Part shown: positions 53,349 to 63,200 of the stretch, piece by piece
How the letters are laid out: the number at the start of each line of letters is the position of its first letter
Position numbering within the stretch: position 1 is the first letter of the stretch
From: Pseudomonas fluorescens
GTDB lineage: Bacteria > Pseudomonadota > Gammaproteobacteria > Pseudomonadales > Pseudomonadaceae
NCBI RefSeq assembly: GCF_001307155.1
Contig: NZ_CP012830.1
Span: forward strand, 4,958,501 to 5,022,500
DNA length: 64,000 nucleotides
Direction of reading: 5' to 3'
Translations under genes and position numbers: made by a program
Notes under the pieces: generated by a model
What the model saw: only the letters and a program-made list of their open reading frames with translations
Told to the model about the DNA's origin: nothing
Database searches by the model: none

Positions 53349-53612
53349 GGTCAATGCTTCCACGGTTGCAAAGTCTTGCCAGGCCACCCGGTCTGGCATG
53401 CGGTCAACTGTAGAAACCCTGGTCGAAACAAAACAGACTCAGAAAAACTGCATTAATACGGATCAGATGTAATGCCTGCCTGCGGTGATCTGCCGCGCCC
53501 TGATATGGTTTTTTAGTCTTTAGCTGAATCTGTAACCACCTGAGCCGCTACTGCATAGTCACTCCCCCAGAAACGAGCCGCAGAGCCCGATCAACCCTGA
53601 TGAGGTAGCGAC

Positions 53613-55286
53613 ATGTATCAGTACGATGACTATGACCGGGCCCTGGTCTTTGAACGGGTTGCGCAGTTCCGCGATCAGGTCGAGCGGTTCATGGCTGGAG
53701 CCTTGAGTGAGGAAGAGTTTTTGCCGTTGCGCCTGCAGAACGGCCTGTACATGCAAAAGCACGCCTACATGCTGCGGGTGGCCATTCCTTACGGCACCCT
53801 GAGCGCCCGGCAGATGCGTACGCTGGCGAGCATCGCCCGGGATTACGATCGGGGTTACGGGCACTTCACCACCCGACAAAACATGCAATTCAACTGGATC
53901 GAACTGGCCCAGGTGCCGGACATCCTCGAGCGCCTGGCCCAGGTCGAAATGCATGCGATCCAGACCTCCGGCAACTGCGTGCGCAACATCACCACCGAAG
54001 CCTTTGCCGGGGTGGCGGCCGATGAGCTGATCGATCCGCGGCCCTTGGCGGAAATCCTCCGGCAGTGGTCGACCATCAACCCCGAATTCCTGTTTTTGCC
54101 ACGTAAATTCAAGATCGCCATCTGCTCGGCGGAACAGGACCGTGCGGCGATCATGATGCATGACATCGGTCTCTACCTTTACCGCGACGCGGCAGGGCAG
54201 ATGCTGCTGCGGGTGATCGTTGGCGGCGGTCTGGGGCGCACACCGATCCTCGGTTTGCAGATCCGTGAAGGATTGCCTTGGCAGCATTTGCTGTCCTACG
54301 TCGAGGCGGTGTTGCGGGTCTACAACCGCCATGGTCGACGTGACAACAAGTACAAGGCGCGGATCAAGATTCTGGTCAAGGCGCTGGGCATCGAGGCCTT
54401 CGCCCAGGAAGTCGAACAGGAGTGGCAACACCTCAAGGACGGCCCGGCGCAGTTGACCGACGTCGAATACCAGCGCGTCGCCAGCGCGTTCGTGCCGCCC
54501 ACCTATGCGCCACTGGCCGACACCGACCTGGACTTCGGTACTCGCCTGACCGAGAACCTGGCATTCGCGCGTTGGGTTGCGCGTAACGTGCAGCCGCACA
54601 AAGTACCTGGCTACACCAGCGTGGTGCTGTCGACCAAACCTGGCATGGCTTCGCCACCCGGTGATGTCACCGATGCGCAGATGGACGCGGTGGCCGACTG
54701 GTCCGAGCAGTTCGGTTTCGGCGAAATCCGCATTGCCCATGAACAGAACATTGTCCTGCCGGACGTGCCCAAGTCTGACCTGTACGCGTTGTGGTGCCTG
54801 GCCTGCGAGCATGGACTGGGCTGCGCCAATATCGGTTTGCTGACGGACATCATTGCCTGCCCCGGCGGCGATTTCTGCGCGCTGGCCAATGCCAAATCGA
54901 TCCCCATCGCCCAAGCGATTCAGGCACGTTTCGATGACCTGGATTACCTCCACGACCTGGGTGACATCAGTCTCAACATTTCTGGCTGCATGAATGCCTG
55001 TGGTCATCACCACATCGGCAATATCGGCATTCTCGGCGTCGATAAGAATGGCAGCGAGTGGTACCAGATCACTCTCGGTGGATCACAGGGCAAGAACAGC
55101 GCGTTGGGCAAGGTCATCGGTCCGTCGTTCAGCGCCGCCGAAGTACCGCAGGTGATCGAGCGGATCATCGCGACCTTTGTCCGTTACCGCGAGAGCGAAG
55201 AACTGTTTGTCGATACCTTGCAGCGCATCGGTCTGGAGCCGTTCAAGGAGCGCGTTTATCCCAAGAGCCTGGAGGTCGTCGCATGA
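53613..55286 (+). CDS. Nitrite/sulfite reductase hemoprotein (NirA/CysI-like, second copy)
   Basis: A 557-aa siroheme/[4Fe-4S] protein with DIIACPGGDFCALAN and SGCMNACGHHHIGNIG as the cluster/siroheme cysteines, and RQNMQFNWIELAQVPDIL and QTSGNCVRNITTEAFAGV as earlier blocks. It is a clear paralog of the copy at 37073-38731. In P. aeruginosa the equivalent gene (PA4130) belongs to the cyanide-induced cluster with ccoN4. GAGG lies before ATG 53613. It is coupled to the next gene by an ATGA overlap. Confidence 0.92.
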   Translation: MYQYDDYDRALVFERVAQFRDQVERFMAGALSEEEFLPLRLQNGLYMQKHAYMLRVAIPYGTLSARQMRTLASIARDYDRGYGHFTTRQNMQFNWIELAQVPDILERLAQVEMHAIQTSGNCVRNITTEAFAGVAADELIDPRPLAEILRQWSTINPEFLFLPRKFKIAICSAEQDRAAIMMHDIGLYLYRDAAGQMLLRVIVGGGLGRTPILGLQIREGLPWQHLLSYVEAVLRVYNRHGRRDNKYKARIKILVKALGIEAFAQEVEQEWQHLKDGPAQLTDVEYQRVASAFVPPTYAPLADTDLDFGTRLTENLAFARWVARNVQPHKVPGYTSVVLSTKPGMASPPGDVTDAQMDAVADWSEQFGFGEIRIAHEQNIVLPDVPKSDLYALWCLACEHGLGCANIGLLTDIIACPGGDFCALANAKSIPIAQAIQARFDDLDYLHDLGDISLNISGCMNACGHHHIGNIGILGVDKNGSEWYQITLGGSQGKNSALGKVIGPSFSAAEVPQVIERIIATFVRYRESEELFVDTLQRIGLEPFKERVYPKSLEVVA

Positions 55287-55777
55287 ATAATCTGCTGCGG
55301 TTGGAAGATGGTGCTGCGCTTAAGGTCGACGACGATCCGTGGACCCTGGTCAGGGACCTGGAAAGCCAACTGCCAGCGGGGCCGCTGATTTTGCCGCTGG
55401 CTCTGTGGCTGACCCGCCGTACTGAACATCATCCGTCACGAGACGCGGTGTGGTTGGGGCCGGATGACGAGGTCGACAGTCTCAAGCCGTGGCTCAAGCT
55501 GATACCCATGATCGCGCTGGAGTTTCCAAGTTTTCGCGATGGCCGCGCTTACAGCCAGGCTTACCTGTTGCGCACGCGTTTGGGCTGGGCGGGGGAGTTG
55601 CGGGCGATTGGCGATGTGCTGCGCGACCAGCTCAGCCATATGCGCCAATGCGGTTTCGATGCGTTCGCGGTGCGTGAAGACAAATGCGCTGAAGATGCCC
55701 TGAAGGGGCTGGTGGGGATGAGCGTGCATTACGGTCGCTCGGTGATCGAGCCACGACCGTTGTTTCGCCGACGCTGA
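55283..55777 (+). CDS. DUF934 protein (second copy)
   Basis: A 164-aa DUF934 protein (IALEFPSFRDGRAYSQAYLL, GWAGELRAIGDVLRDQLSHM, RQCGFDAFAVRED). It starts within the stop codon of the reductase gene. It is a paralog of 36595-37089, the two sharing their core blocks and their RPLFRRR-type ends. It is presumably dedicated to its own reductase. Confidence 0.92.
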   Translation: MNNLLRLEDGAALKVDDDPWTLVRDLESQLPAGPLILPLALWLTRRTEHHPSRDAVWLGPDDEVDSLKPWLKLIPMIALEFPSFRDGRAYSQAYLLRTRLGWAGELRAIGDVLRDQLSHMRQCGFDAFAVREDKCAEDALKGLVGMSVHYGRSVIEPRPLFRRR

Positions 55778-55804
55778 TCAATACGTTCAACAGATCCGGG
55801 TGAT

Positions 55805-55834
55805 GTGTGCACCCACGGTTGCGGGGGTGCACAC
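55805..55834. terminator. Hairpin between convergent genes
   Basis: GTGTGCACCC (55805-55814) and GGGTGCACAC (55825-55834) form a 10-bp stem between the DUF934 and DUF1254 genes. The T tracts are weak, so termination is tentative. Confidence 0.55.
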
Positions 55835-55854
55835 GGTTTGCGTATTACTTCAAC

Positions 55855-57261
55855 TTACGGGTTGATCGGCGTCAGCGGTGGCAGTTTCCATTGACCGTTG
55901 CCGACCTGAGGCTGGGGCAGGTACAGGCGCAACACCGCGTAGAACGGGCCGTGCGGCGCCGGTAGCCAGTTGCTGCGCTGATCCTTGAGCGGCTCGGAGT
56001 GCTGCAGGTAAAGCGTCAGTCCGCCGTCCGGGTCGCGCTTGAAGGTGGACAGCATGCGCGAGTTGAGCAGATAGCGTTTCTTGTGGTTAGGCACCAGCAG
56101 CTTGGTCTTGCCGTCGTACATGGTCAGTGACCAGAACGCATCGGCTGGCGGCAACTGATCCTTGTCAAAGTGCACGGTGTAGCTGTGTCTCGCGCCGTTG
56201 GCCGGTTTGCCCAGGCTGTCGACCAGATAACTGAACTTGGCTGCTTCATCGGCCGAGTTGCCAAAGATCCCCAGGTTGGCGCCGGCGTAGCGGTACAGAT
56301 AATTGTTGTTCAAGTGGTCGCGGGTGCCGAACAAGTCACCGTTGTTGACCTGATGGGTATCGATCTTGTCTTTCTTGAACGCCGCGTACTCGGCCTTGGC
56401 ATCGGCAATCCCGTCGTCGAGGGCTTTGCGCTGTTCGGCGGTGAGAGTTTTAAGGTCGTACGGCTGGCCGGCAACAATGCCGATTTTCGCGAAACGTGCC
56501 AGTTGGTCTTTTTCAACGTCTTGCGCCGGAGCGAAGCCGAGCATGAAGTTCAGGTAGCGGAACAGCTCAGGGCTGTCGCTCATGGTCGGAGTTGGCTTTG
56601 GCCAGTCGATTTTTGGTACAGCAGCCGGTGCCGGTTGCCCCAGGTATTGGCTCAACGTCTGAACCTTGTAGCCGTGCTGGATTTTCTTGACCTTCTCCAG
56701 GTCCTTTTCATCAAACAACTGCGTGCGGTACAGCGCATAGGCAATATTGGTTTCGCTACGTACCAGGCGATCGATCTTCAGCGGTTGCTGACCTTGCCAA
56801 TTGGGACCGGCAATCATGAAGGTCCCGCCCTTGTTGCCCGTGCTGCGGGTGCCCAGGTAAGCAAAGTTCTGGGTGTAGAGGTCGACCAGTTGTACCGAGT
56901 AGTAACGCTCTTCGGCGATCTGCGGCAGGGTCACAACCACAGGCTCGGCGCGCAGGTCCATCCAGAGAAATGAGCTGGGAGTGTCCGGGTTTGGGCTAAC
57001 GAACGCGGTGTCCTTGGGGGTGAACGCTCTTGCCGTATTGCTGATATGGTTGAGCGGTGCCTTGAAGTTCGGACCGTTCTTGTCCACCGCCTGGGTGTAC
57101 AGGGTCTTGTACATCTCAACCACCGGGAAGCCGTAGAGATACGCGTCTTTGGCGATCCCCCGGGCTTCTTCGGGGCTGGCGCTGAAATCTGCCCAGGCGC
57201 TTGCGCTCAGTAGCAAAGAGAGGCCGGCGAGCAACAGGCGGGTCGGTTTTTCGATGGTCAT
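55855..57261 (-). CDS. DUF1254 (with DUF1214) secreted protein
   Basis: A 468-aa protein with a Sec signal (LLLAGLSLLLSASAWADFSA). The DUF1254 part comes first (DAYLYGFPVVEMYKTLYTQA, DTAFVSPNPDTPSSFLWMDL, RYYSVQLVDLYTQNFAYLGT), then the DUF1214 part (SYTVHFDKDQLPPADAFWSL, MYDGKTKLLVPN). The family is common in soil bacteria and has no settled biochemical role. It has its own unit; 271 bases without a gene lie before the divergent SRPBCC gene. Confidence 0.92.
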   Translation of the reverse strand: MTIEKPTRLLLAGLSLLLSASAWADFSASPEEARGIAKDAYLYGFPVVEMYKTLYTQAVDKNGPNFKAPLNHISNTARAFTPKDTAFVSPNPDTPSSFLWMDLRAEPVVVTLPQIAEERYYSVQLVDLYTQNFAYLGTRSTGNKGGTFMIAGPNWQGQQPLKIDRLVRSETNIAYALYRTQLFDEKDLEKVKKIQHGYKVQTLSQYLGQPAPAAVPKIDWPKPTPTMSDSPELFRYLNFMLGFAPAQDVEKDQLARFAKIGIVAGQPYDLKTLTAEQRKALDDGIADAKAEYAAFKKDKIDTHQVNNGDLFGTRDHLNNNYLYRYAGANLGIFGNSADEAAKFSYLVDSLGKPANGARHSYTVHFDKDQLPPADAFWSLTMYDGKTKLLVPNHKKRYLLNSRMLSTFKRDPDGGLTLYLQHSEPLKDQRSNWLPAPHGPFYAVLRLYLPQPQVGNGQWKLPPLTPINP

Positions 57262-57532
57262 TGCACAGTCCTATGGATAAGCGCGATTCAGGTGTCATTG
57301 CACGGGCGTAATGTCGTCGAGTTTGCGGTTTTTGTCGAAACAAGTTTCCGTTACCGAACAAAGGTGCACGTCATTGCGGGTCGTTACCTGGTCACTTTGT
57401 ACATAAAGTCCCCTAAATTTCGTGCGCCAAAATAATAAGCCTATTCACAGGCTTGCATGTGAAAAGCGCTGTAATACGGTAAATGTCGAGTGCTAATCTG
57501 CCGGCATTCGTGCTCAAGGAAGGACACTGTCA

Positions 57533-57976
57533 ATGCCTGTTCTGGAACTCTCCACGCTGATCAGAGGACAAACACCCGCACAGGTTCTCGATTTTTGCCT
57601 TGAAGGCAGCAATTTCCCGAAAATCTTCCCGGAACGGGTGACGCCATTAGGCAACATCGACGTGAATGACTTGCGCATTGCTGCCGGTCGCGAGTTCAGT
57701 TTTCGTCACTGGATGTTCGGATGTATTCCGGCGACCTGGACCGTGACGATTCGCGAGGTCAGCGACAGCCATTTCATCGACGAAATGCTCAAGGGCCCGA
57801 TGGCTGCATTTCGTCATGAGCACCGGGTCGCGGCGGCGGAGGGGGGGACGCTGTACACTGATCGCGTCACCTATGCGGCCATTGGCGGTGCACTTTTCGA
57901 GTGGTTGATGGTCAATGCCTACATGCGGCGGATTTTCGAGGCGCGGCACCGCAATATGCTTCGTTTGCTGGGCTGA
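57533..57976 (+). CDS. SRPBCC family protein
   Basis: A 147-aa single-domain protein of the START/SRPBCC fold (PVLELSTLIRGQTPAQVLDF, SHFIDEMLKGPMAAFRHEHR, VTYAAIGGALFEWLM). It probably binds a lipid-like or aromatic ligand. AAGGAAGGA lies upstream of the ATG. It is monocistronic; a REP pair follows. Confidence 0.88.
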   Translation: MPVLELSTLIRGQTPAQVLDFCLEGSNFPKIFPERVTPLGNIDVNDLRIAAGREFSFRHWMFGCIPATWTVTIREVSDSHFIDEMLKGPMAAFRHEHRVAAAEGGTLYTDRVTYAAIGGALFEWLMVNAYMRRIFEARHRNMLRLLG

Positions 57977-57987
57977 ATCGCGCCCCC

Positions 57988-58075
57988 GTAGGAGCAAGGC
58001 TTGCCCGCGAAGAACGATAACGCGGTGAGGCTGTTGCACCGCAGTGTTCCAATCGCGGGCAAGCCTTGCTCCTAC
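57988..58075. repeat. REP pair, family A
   Basis: GTAGGAGCAAGGCTTGCCCG starts the arm at 57988-58010, exactly mirrored at 58053-58075. It is the same family as 9243-9332. Confidence 0.9.
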
Positions 58076-58211
58076 AGGGGCGGCTTGTGTTGTATCCAGT
58101 TTGGGTCGCGAGATATCACAATTTGTGTTCGGCCATAGGTCGTCGGACAATTTCGTGGTTAACTTCGACCTCTTCGATATTTTCCAAACAACGTTCAGAA
58201 GGACTCCGTTC

Positions 58212-58712
58212 ATGGCTCAAGTCACCCTCAAAGGCAATCCGGTTCAAGTCAACGGCCAACTGCCACAAGCCGGTTCCAAGGCGCCAGCCTTTTCCCTGGT
58301 TGCCGGCAATCTGTCCGACGTGACCCTGGCAAGCTTCGCCGGCAAGCGCAAAGTGCTGAACATCTTCCCAAGCATCGACACTCCGACCTGCGCCACGTCG
58401 GTACGCAAGTTCAACGCTCAGGCCAACGACGTGGCCAACACCGTTGTCCTGTGCATCTCGGCTGACCTGCCGTTCGCCCAGGCACGTTTCTGCGGCGCTG
58501 AAGGCCTGGAAAACGTCCAGAACCTGTCGACCCTGCGCGGCCGTGAGTTCATCGAAAACTATGGCGTTGCCATTGCCGACGGCCCGCTCAAAGGCCTGAC
58601 CGCCCGCGCCGTGGTGGTACTCGATGAAAACGACACTGTGCTGCACAGCGAACTGGTTAAAGAAATCGCTGAAGAGCCAAACTACGAAGCGGCGTTGGCC
58701 GTTTTGAAGTAA
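58212..58712 (+). CDS. tpx: Thiol peroxidase
   Basis: A 166-aa atypical 2-Cys peroxiredoxin. The peroxidatic Cys is in PSIDTPTCATSVRKF near residue 60 and the resolving Cys in FAQARFCGAEG near residue 95, the Tpx spacing. It reduces peroxides with thioredoxin. The start at 58212 (MAQVTLKGNPVQVNG) follows AGAAGGA; the longer frame starts within the REP element. A terminator follows. Confidence 0.96.
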   Translation: MAQVTLKGNPVQVNGQLPQAGSKAPAFSLVAGNLSDVTLASFAGKRKVLNIFPSIDTPTCATSVRKFNAQANDVANTVVLCISADLPFAQARFCGAEGLENVQNLSTLRGREFIENYGVAIADGPLKGLTARAVVVLDENDTVLHSELVKEIAEEPNYEAALAVLK

Positions 58713-58730
58713 CCGCATTTTACAATTATT

Positions 58731-58758
58731 AACGGCCTGGCTCTGTCCAGGCCGTTTT
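58731..58758 (+). terminator. Rho-independent terminator after tpx
   Basis: AACGGCCTGG CTCTGT CCAGGCCGTT followed by TTC; stem of 10 bp, short T tract. Confidence 0.82.
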
Positions 58759-58891
58759 CATTTGTGCTTCAGTGCCTTAGCAAAAAATCGCAAAAGCAGG
58801 CTGAAGGTAAATTGCCGGTAAAGGCGCTTTGCTTCAATGCCGTCAGTGCTTATCGTTCACTCTCCCGTATAAAGATGCCCACACGCGCCCA

Positions 58892-60214
58892 ATGGTTGAT
58901 CATTCCATGCAATCCTCTGCTTCCCGTCATCCCCGTCGCTGGCTATTTGGCCTGCTGGTCCTGTTGGTCATTGCCGGCCTGTGCTGGAAGTTCTGGCCAG
59001 GCGGTACGGCTCACAAAGACGCCCCAGTAGCTAAAGCGGCGGCGGGGCATGTCGGCAAGTCTGGCGGGATGCGTCCGGGTTTTGGTGGCGCCACAGGACC
59101 GGTCCCGGTTCGGGTCGCGCCTGCTGTCGTGGGTGATTTCCCGCTCTATTACAAAGCGCTGGGCACGGTCACTGCGCTGAACACCATCAATGTGCGCAGC
59201 CGTGTGGGCGGTGAACTGGTGAAGATTGCGTTTGAAGAAGGGCAAATGGTCAAGGCAGGCGATCTGCTCGCCGAGATCGACCCGCGCCCTTACCAGAACG
59301 CCTTGCTGCAAGCCGAAGGCACGTTGCTGCAGAACCAGGCACAGTTGAAAAACGCGCAGGTGGATCTGGAACGCTATCGCGGTTTGTATGCGCAAGACAG
59401 TATCGCCAAACAGACCCTCGACACCGCAGCCGCGCTGGTGGGGCAGTACCAGGGCACGGTCAAGACCAATCAGGCGGCGGTCAACGACGCCAAACTCAAT
59501 CTGGAATTCACCAGGATCCGTGCGCCGATTACCGGGCGCGTCGGCCTGCGGCAGCTGGACGTCGGCAACCTGGTGTCCGCCAATGACACCACGTCCCTGG
59601 CGGTCATTACCCAGACCCAGCCGATCAGCGTGGTCTTTACCTTGCCGGAAAACACGCTCGATACCGTGCTGACCCGCTACCACTCCGGTGCCAAACTGCC
59701 GGCTGAAGCCTGGGATCGTGGCGATACCAAATTGCAGGCCAGCGGTGTCTTGCAAAGCCTCGACAACCAAATCGACACCACCACCGGCACACTGAAATTC
59801 AAGGCACGCTACGACAACCGCGATCTGGCGCTGTTTCCGAATCAGTTCGTCAACGTCCGACTGCTGGCCGACACCCTCAAGGGCGTGGTGCTGGTGCCTT
59901 CGGCAGCCGTTCAGTTTGGCACCAACGGCACCTTTGCCTATGTCCTGGACGGTGACAAGAAAGTCACCATTCGCCCGTTGAAGATCGGTGCCAGCGATGG
60001 TGACAACACGGTGATCCAGGAAGGCTTGAAAGCCGGTGATCGCGTGGTTCTGGAAGGCACTGACCGCCTCAAGGAGGGCAGTGAAGTCGAGGTGGTCAAC
60101 GACAGCAGTAATGTCGCCCCCGCGACCCCGACCCCGACCGAAAGCCAGGACCCATCGACCAACGCCACGACTGATCCGAAAGCCACCGGCAAGGCGCACA
60201 AGGGTCGCGCATGA
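58892..60214 (+). CDS. muxA: MuxA/MdtA-like membrane fusion protein of an RND efflux pump
   Basis: A 440-aa protein with an N-terminal membrane anchor (RRWLFGLLVLLVIAGLCWKF), a lipoyl/hairpin region (VRSRVGGELVKIAFEEGQMV, then the coiled coil with KNAQVDLERYRGLYAQDSIA) and a beta-barrel domain (FTRIRAPITGRVGLRQLDVG). It links the inner-membrane pumps to an outer-membrane channel. ATG 58892 (MVDHSMQSSASRH) is preferred; ATG 58907 is possible. It overlaps the next gene by 4 bases. The C-terminus is rich in Pro/Thr/Ser. Confidence 0.9.
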   Translation: MVDHSMQSSASRHPRRWLFGLLVLLVIAGLCWKFWPGGTAHKDAPVAKAAAGHVGKSGGMRPGFGGATGPVPVRVAPAVVGDFPLYYKALGTVTALNTINVRSRVGGELVKIAFEEGQMVKAGDLLAEIDPRPYQNALLQAEGTLLQNQAQLKNAQVDLERYRGLYAQDSIAKQTLDTAAALVGQYQGTVKTNQAAVNDAKLNLEFTRIRAPITGRVGLRQLDVGNLVSANDTTSLAVITQTQPISVVFTLPENTLDTVLTRYHSGAKLPAEAWDRGDTKLQASGVLQSLDNQIDTTTGTLKFKARYDNRDLALFPNQFVNVRLLADTLKGVVLVPSAAVQFGTNGTFAYVLDGDKKVTIRPLKIGASDGDNTVIQEGLKAGDRVVLEGTDRLKEGSEVEVVNDSSNVAPATPTPTESQDPSTNATTDPKATGKAHKGRA

Positions 60215-63200
60215 ACATCTCGCGGCTGTTTATCCTTCGCCCGGTAGCCACCACCCTGAGCATGCTGGCCATCGTTTTGGCCGGCATGATTGCCTACAAG
60301 TTGCTGCCGGTCTCGGCATTGCCTCAGGTCGACTACCCGACCATTCGGGTCATGACCCTGTACCCGGGCGCCAGTCCGGATGTAATGACCAGTGCGGTGA
60401 CTGCGCCACTCGAGCGCCAGTTCGGGCAAATGCCCGGCCTGACCCAAATGGCCTCGACCAGTTCCGGCGGCGCCTCGGTGCTGACCCTGCGCTTCAGCCT
60501 CGACATCAACATGGACGTCGCCGAGCAGCAGGTGCAGGCGGCGATCAACGCGGCGACCAATCTGTTGCCCAAGGACTTGCCGGCACCGCCGGTGTACAAC
60601 AAGGTCAACCCGGCGGACACCCCGGTGCTGACCCTGGCAATCACCTCCAAAACCATGCTGCTGCCCAAACTCAATGATTTGGTCGACACGCGCATGGCGC
60701 AGAAAATCGCCCAGATCAGTGGCGTCGGCATGGTCAGCATCGCCGGCGGCCAGCGTCAGGCCGTGCGGATCAAGGTCAACCCGGAAGCCCTGGCGGCCAA
60801 CGGCTTGAACCTGTCGGACGTACGCACCTTGATCGGCGCGTCCAACGTCAACCAGCCCAAAGGCAACTTCGACGGCCCGACCCGGGTCTCGATGCTCGAT
60901 GCCAACGATCAGTTGACCTCGCCCAAGGACTACGCCGAACTGATTCTGGCCTACAAGAACGGCGCGCCGTTGCGACTCAAGGATGTCGCGCAGATTGTCG
61001 ATGGCGCCGAAAACGAACGCCTCGCCGCGTGGGCCAATGAAAACCAGGCCGTGCTGCTGAACATCCAGCGCCAGCCGGGTGCCAACGTGATCGAGGTGGT
61101 CGACCGGATCAAGGCCCTGTTGCCAAGCATCACCGATAACCTGCCGGCCGGCCTCGACGTTACCGTGCTGACCGACCGCACCCAGACCATCCGCGCGTCC
61201 GTCACCGACGTGCAGCACGAACTGTTGATCGCCATCGCCCTGGTGGTGATGGTGACGTTCCTGTTCTTGCGCCGGGCCAGCGCCACGATCATTCCGTCGA
61301 TTGCCGTGCCGTTGTCGTTGATCGGCACCTTTGGCGTGATGTACCTGGCCGGTTTTTCGGTCAACAACCTGACCTTGATGGCGTTGACCATTGCCACCGG
61401 TTTTGTGGTGGACGACGCGATCGTCATGCTGGAAAACATTTCGCGCTTCATCGAGGAGGGCGACAGCCCGTTGCAGGCGGCGCTCAAGGGCGCCAAGCAG
61501 ATCGGTTTCACCCTGATATCGCTGACGTTGTCGCTGATTGCGGTATTGATTCCACTGTTGTTCATGGCCGATGTAGTGGGGCGGCTGTTCCGCGAGTTTG
61601 CGATTACCCTGGCGGTGGCGATCCTGATTTCCCTGGTGGTTTCGCTGACCCTGACGCCAATGATGTGCGCGCGGTTGCTCAAGCGTGAACCCAAGCCAGA
61701 AGAACAGGGCCGCTTCTACCGGGCCAGCGGTGCGTGGATCGACTGGCTGATCGCCGCCTACGGGCGCAAGTTGCAGTGGGTGCTCAAGCATCAGCCGCTG
61801 ACCTTGCTGGTGGCCGTCGCTACCCTGGGCCTGACGGTGTTCCTGTACATCGTGGTACCCAAGGGCTTTTTCCCGGTGCAGGACACCGGGGTAATCCAGG
61901 GTATTTCCGAGGCGCCGCAGTCGATTTCCTTCGCCGCCATGAGCCAGCGCCAGCAGGAGCTGGCCAAGGTCATCCTGGCCGATCCGGCGGTGCAAAGCCT
62001 GTCGTCCTATATCGGAGTCGACGGCGACAACGCGACCCTCAACAGCGGGCGCTTGCTGATCAACCTCAAGCCGCACAAAGAACGTGATCTGAGCGCGGCC
62101 CAGGTGATCAGCCGGTTGCAGCCGCAGCTGGACAAACTGGTGGGCATTCGTCTGTTCATGCAGCCGGTGCAGGACCTGACCATCGAAGACCGGGTCAGCC
62201 GCACACAGTACCAATTCAGCATGTCGTCGCCGGATGCCGAGATGCTCAGCCTGTGGAGCGGGCGACTGGTCGAGGCGCTGCACAAGCAACCCGAGCTGAC
62301 TGACGTTGCCAGTGACTTGCAGGACAAGGGCTTGCAGGTCTATCTGGTGATCGACCGTGACGCGGCTTCGCGAATCGGCGTTTCGGTGTCGAACATCACC
62401 GACGCGCTGTACGACGCTTTTGGCCAGCGCCAGATCTCGACCATTTACACCCAGGCCAGCCAGTACCGCGTGGTGATGCAGGCGCAGGACGGCGAAAAGA
62501 TCGGCCCGCAGGCGCTGGAGCAGATTCACGTCAAGACCACCAATGGCGGCCAGGTGCGGCTGTCCAGCCTGGCCCACGTCGAAGAGCGCCAGGCGCAATT
62601 GGCGATTGCGCACATCGGCCAGTTCCCGGCAGTGATGATGTCCTTCAACCTCGCGCCCGGCGTGGCGCTGGGGCAGGCCGTCGAGCTGATCAACAAGGTG
62701 CAGCAGGACATCGGCATGCCGCTTGGCGTGCAGACTCAGTTCCAGGGTGCGGCCCAAGCGTTCGAAGCCTCGTTGTCGAGTACCTTGCTGCTGATTCTGG
62801 CGGCGGTGGTGACCATGTACATCGTGCTCGGCGTGCTGTACGAGAGCTACATTCACCCGATCACCATTCTCTCGACATTGCCATCGGCGGCGGTCGGCGC
62901 CTTGCTGGCGTTGATTCTCAGCGGCAACGACCTGGGCATGATCGCGATCATCGGCATCATCTTGCTGATCGGCATCGTCAAGAAGAACGCGATCATGATG
63001 ATCGACTTCGCCCTCGACGCCGAGCGCAATCAGGGCATGGACCCGGCGACCGCGATTTATCAGGCGGCGCTGCTGCGTTTCCGGCCTATCCTGATGACCA
63101 CCCTGGCCGCGTTGTTTGGCGCGGTGCCGTTGATGCTCGCCACCGGTTCGGGTGCTGAACTGCGCCAGCCATTGGGTCTGGTGATGGTCGGTGGCCTGCT

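Noticed and set aside
51897..53456. A 519-aa frame antisense to the orphan ccoN
   Set aside because: Extremely His/Gly/Asp-rich composition and complete overlap with a clear membrane protein gene.
59938..62856. A 972-aa antisense frame across muxA-muxB
   Set aside because: His/Gln/Arg-rich composition without motifs, typical of shadow frames in GC-rich DNA.
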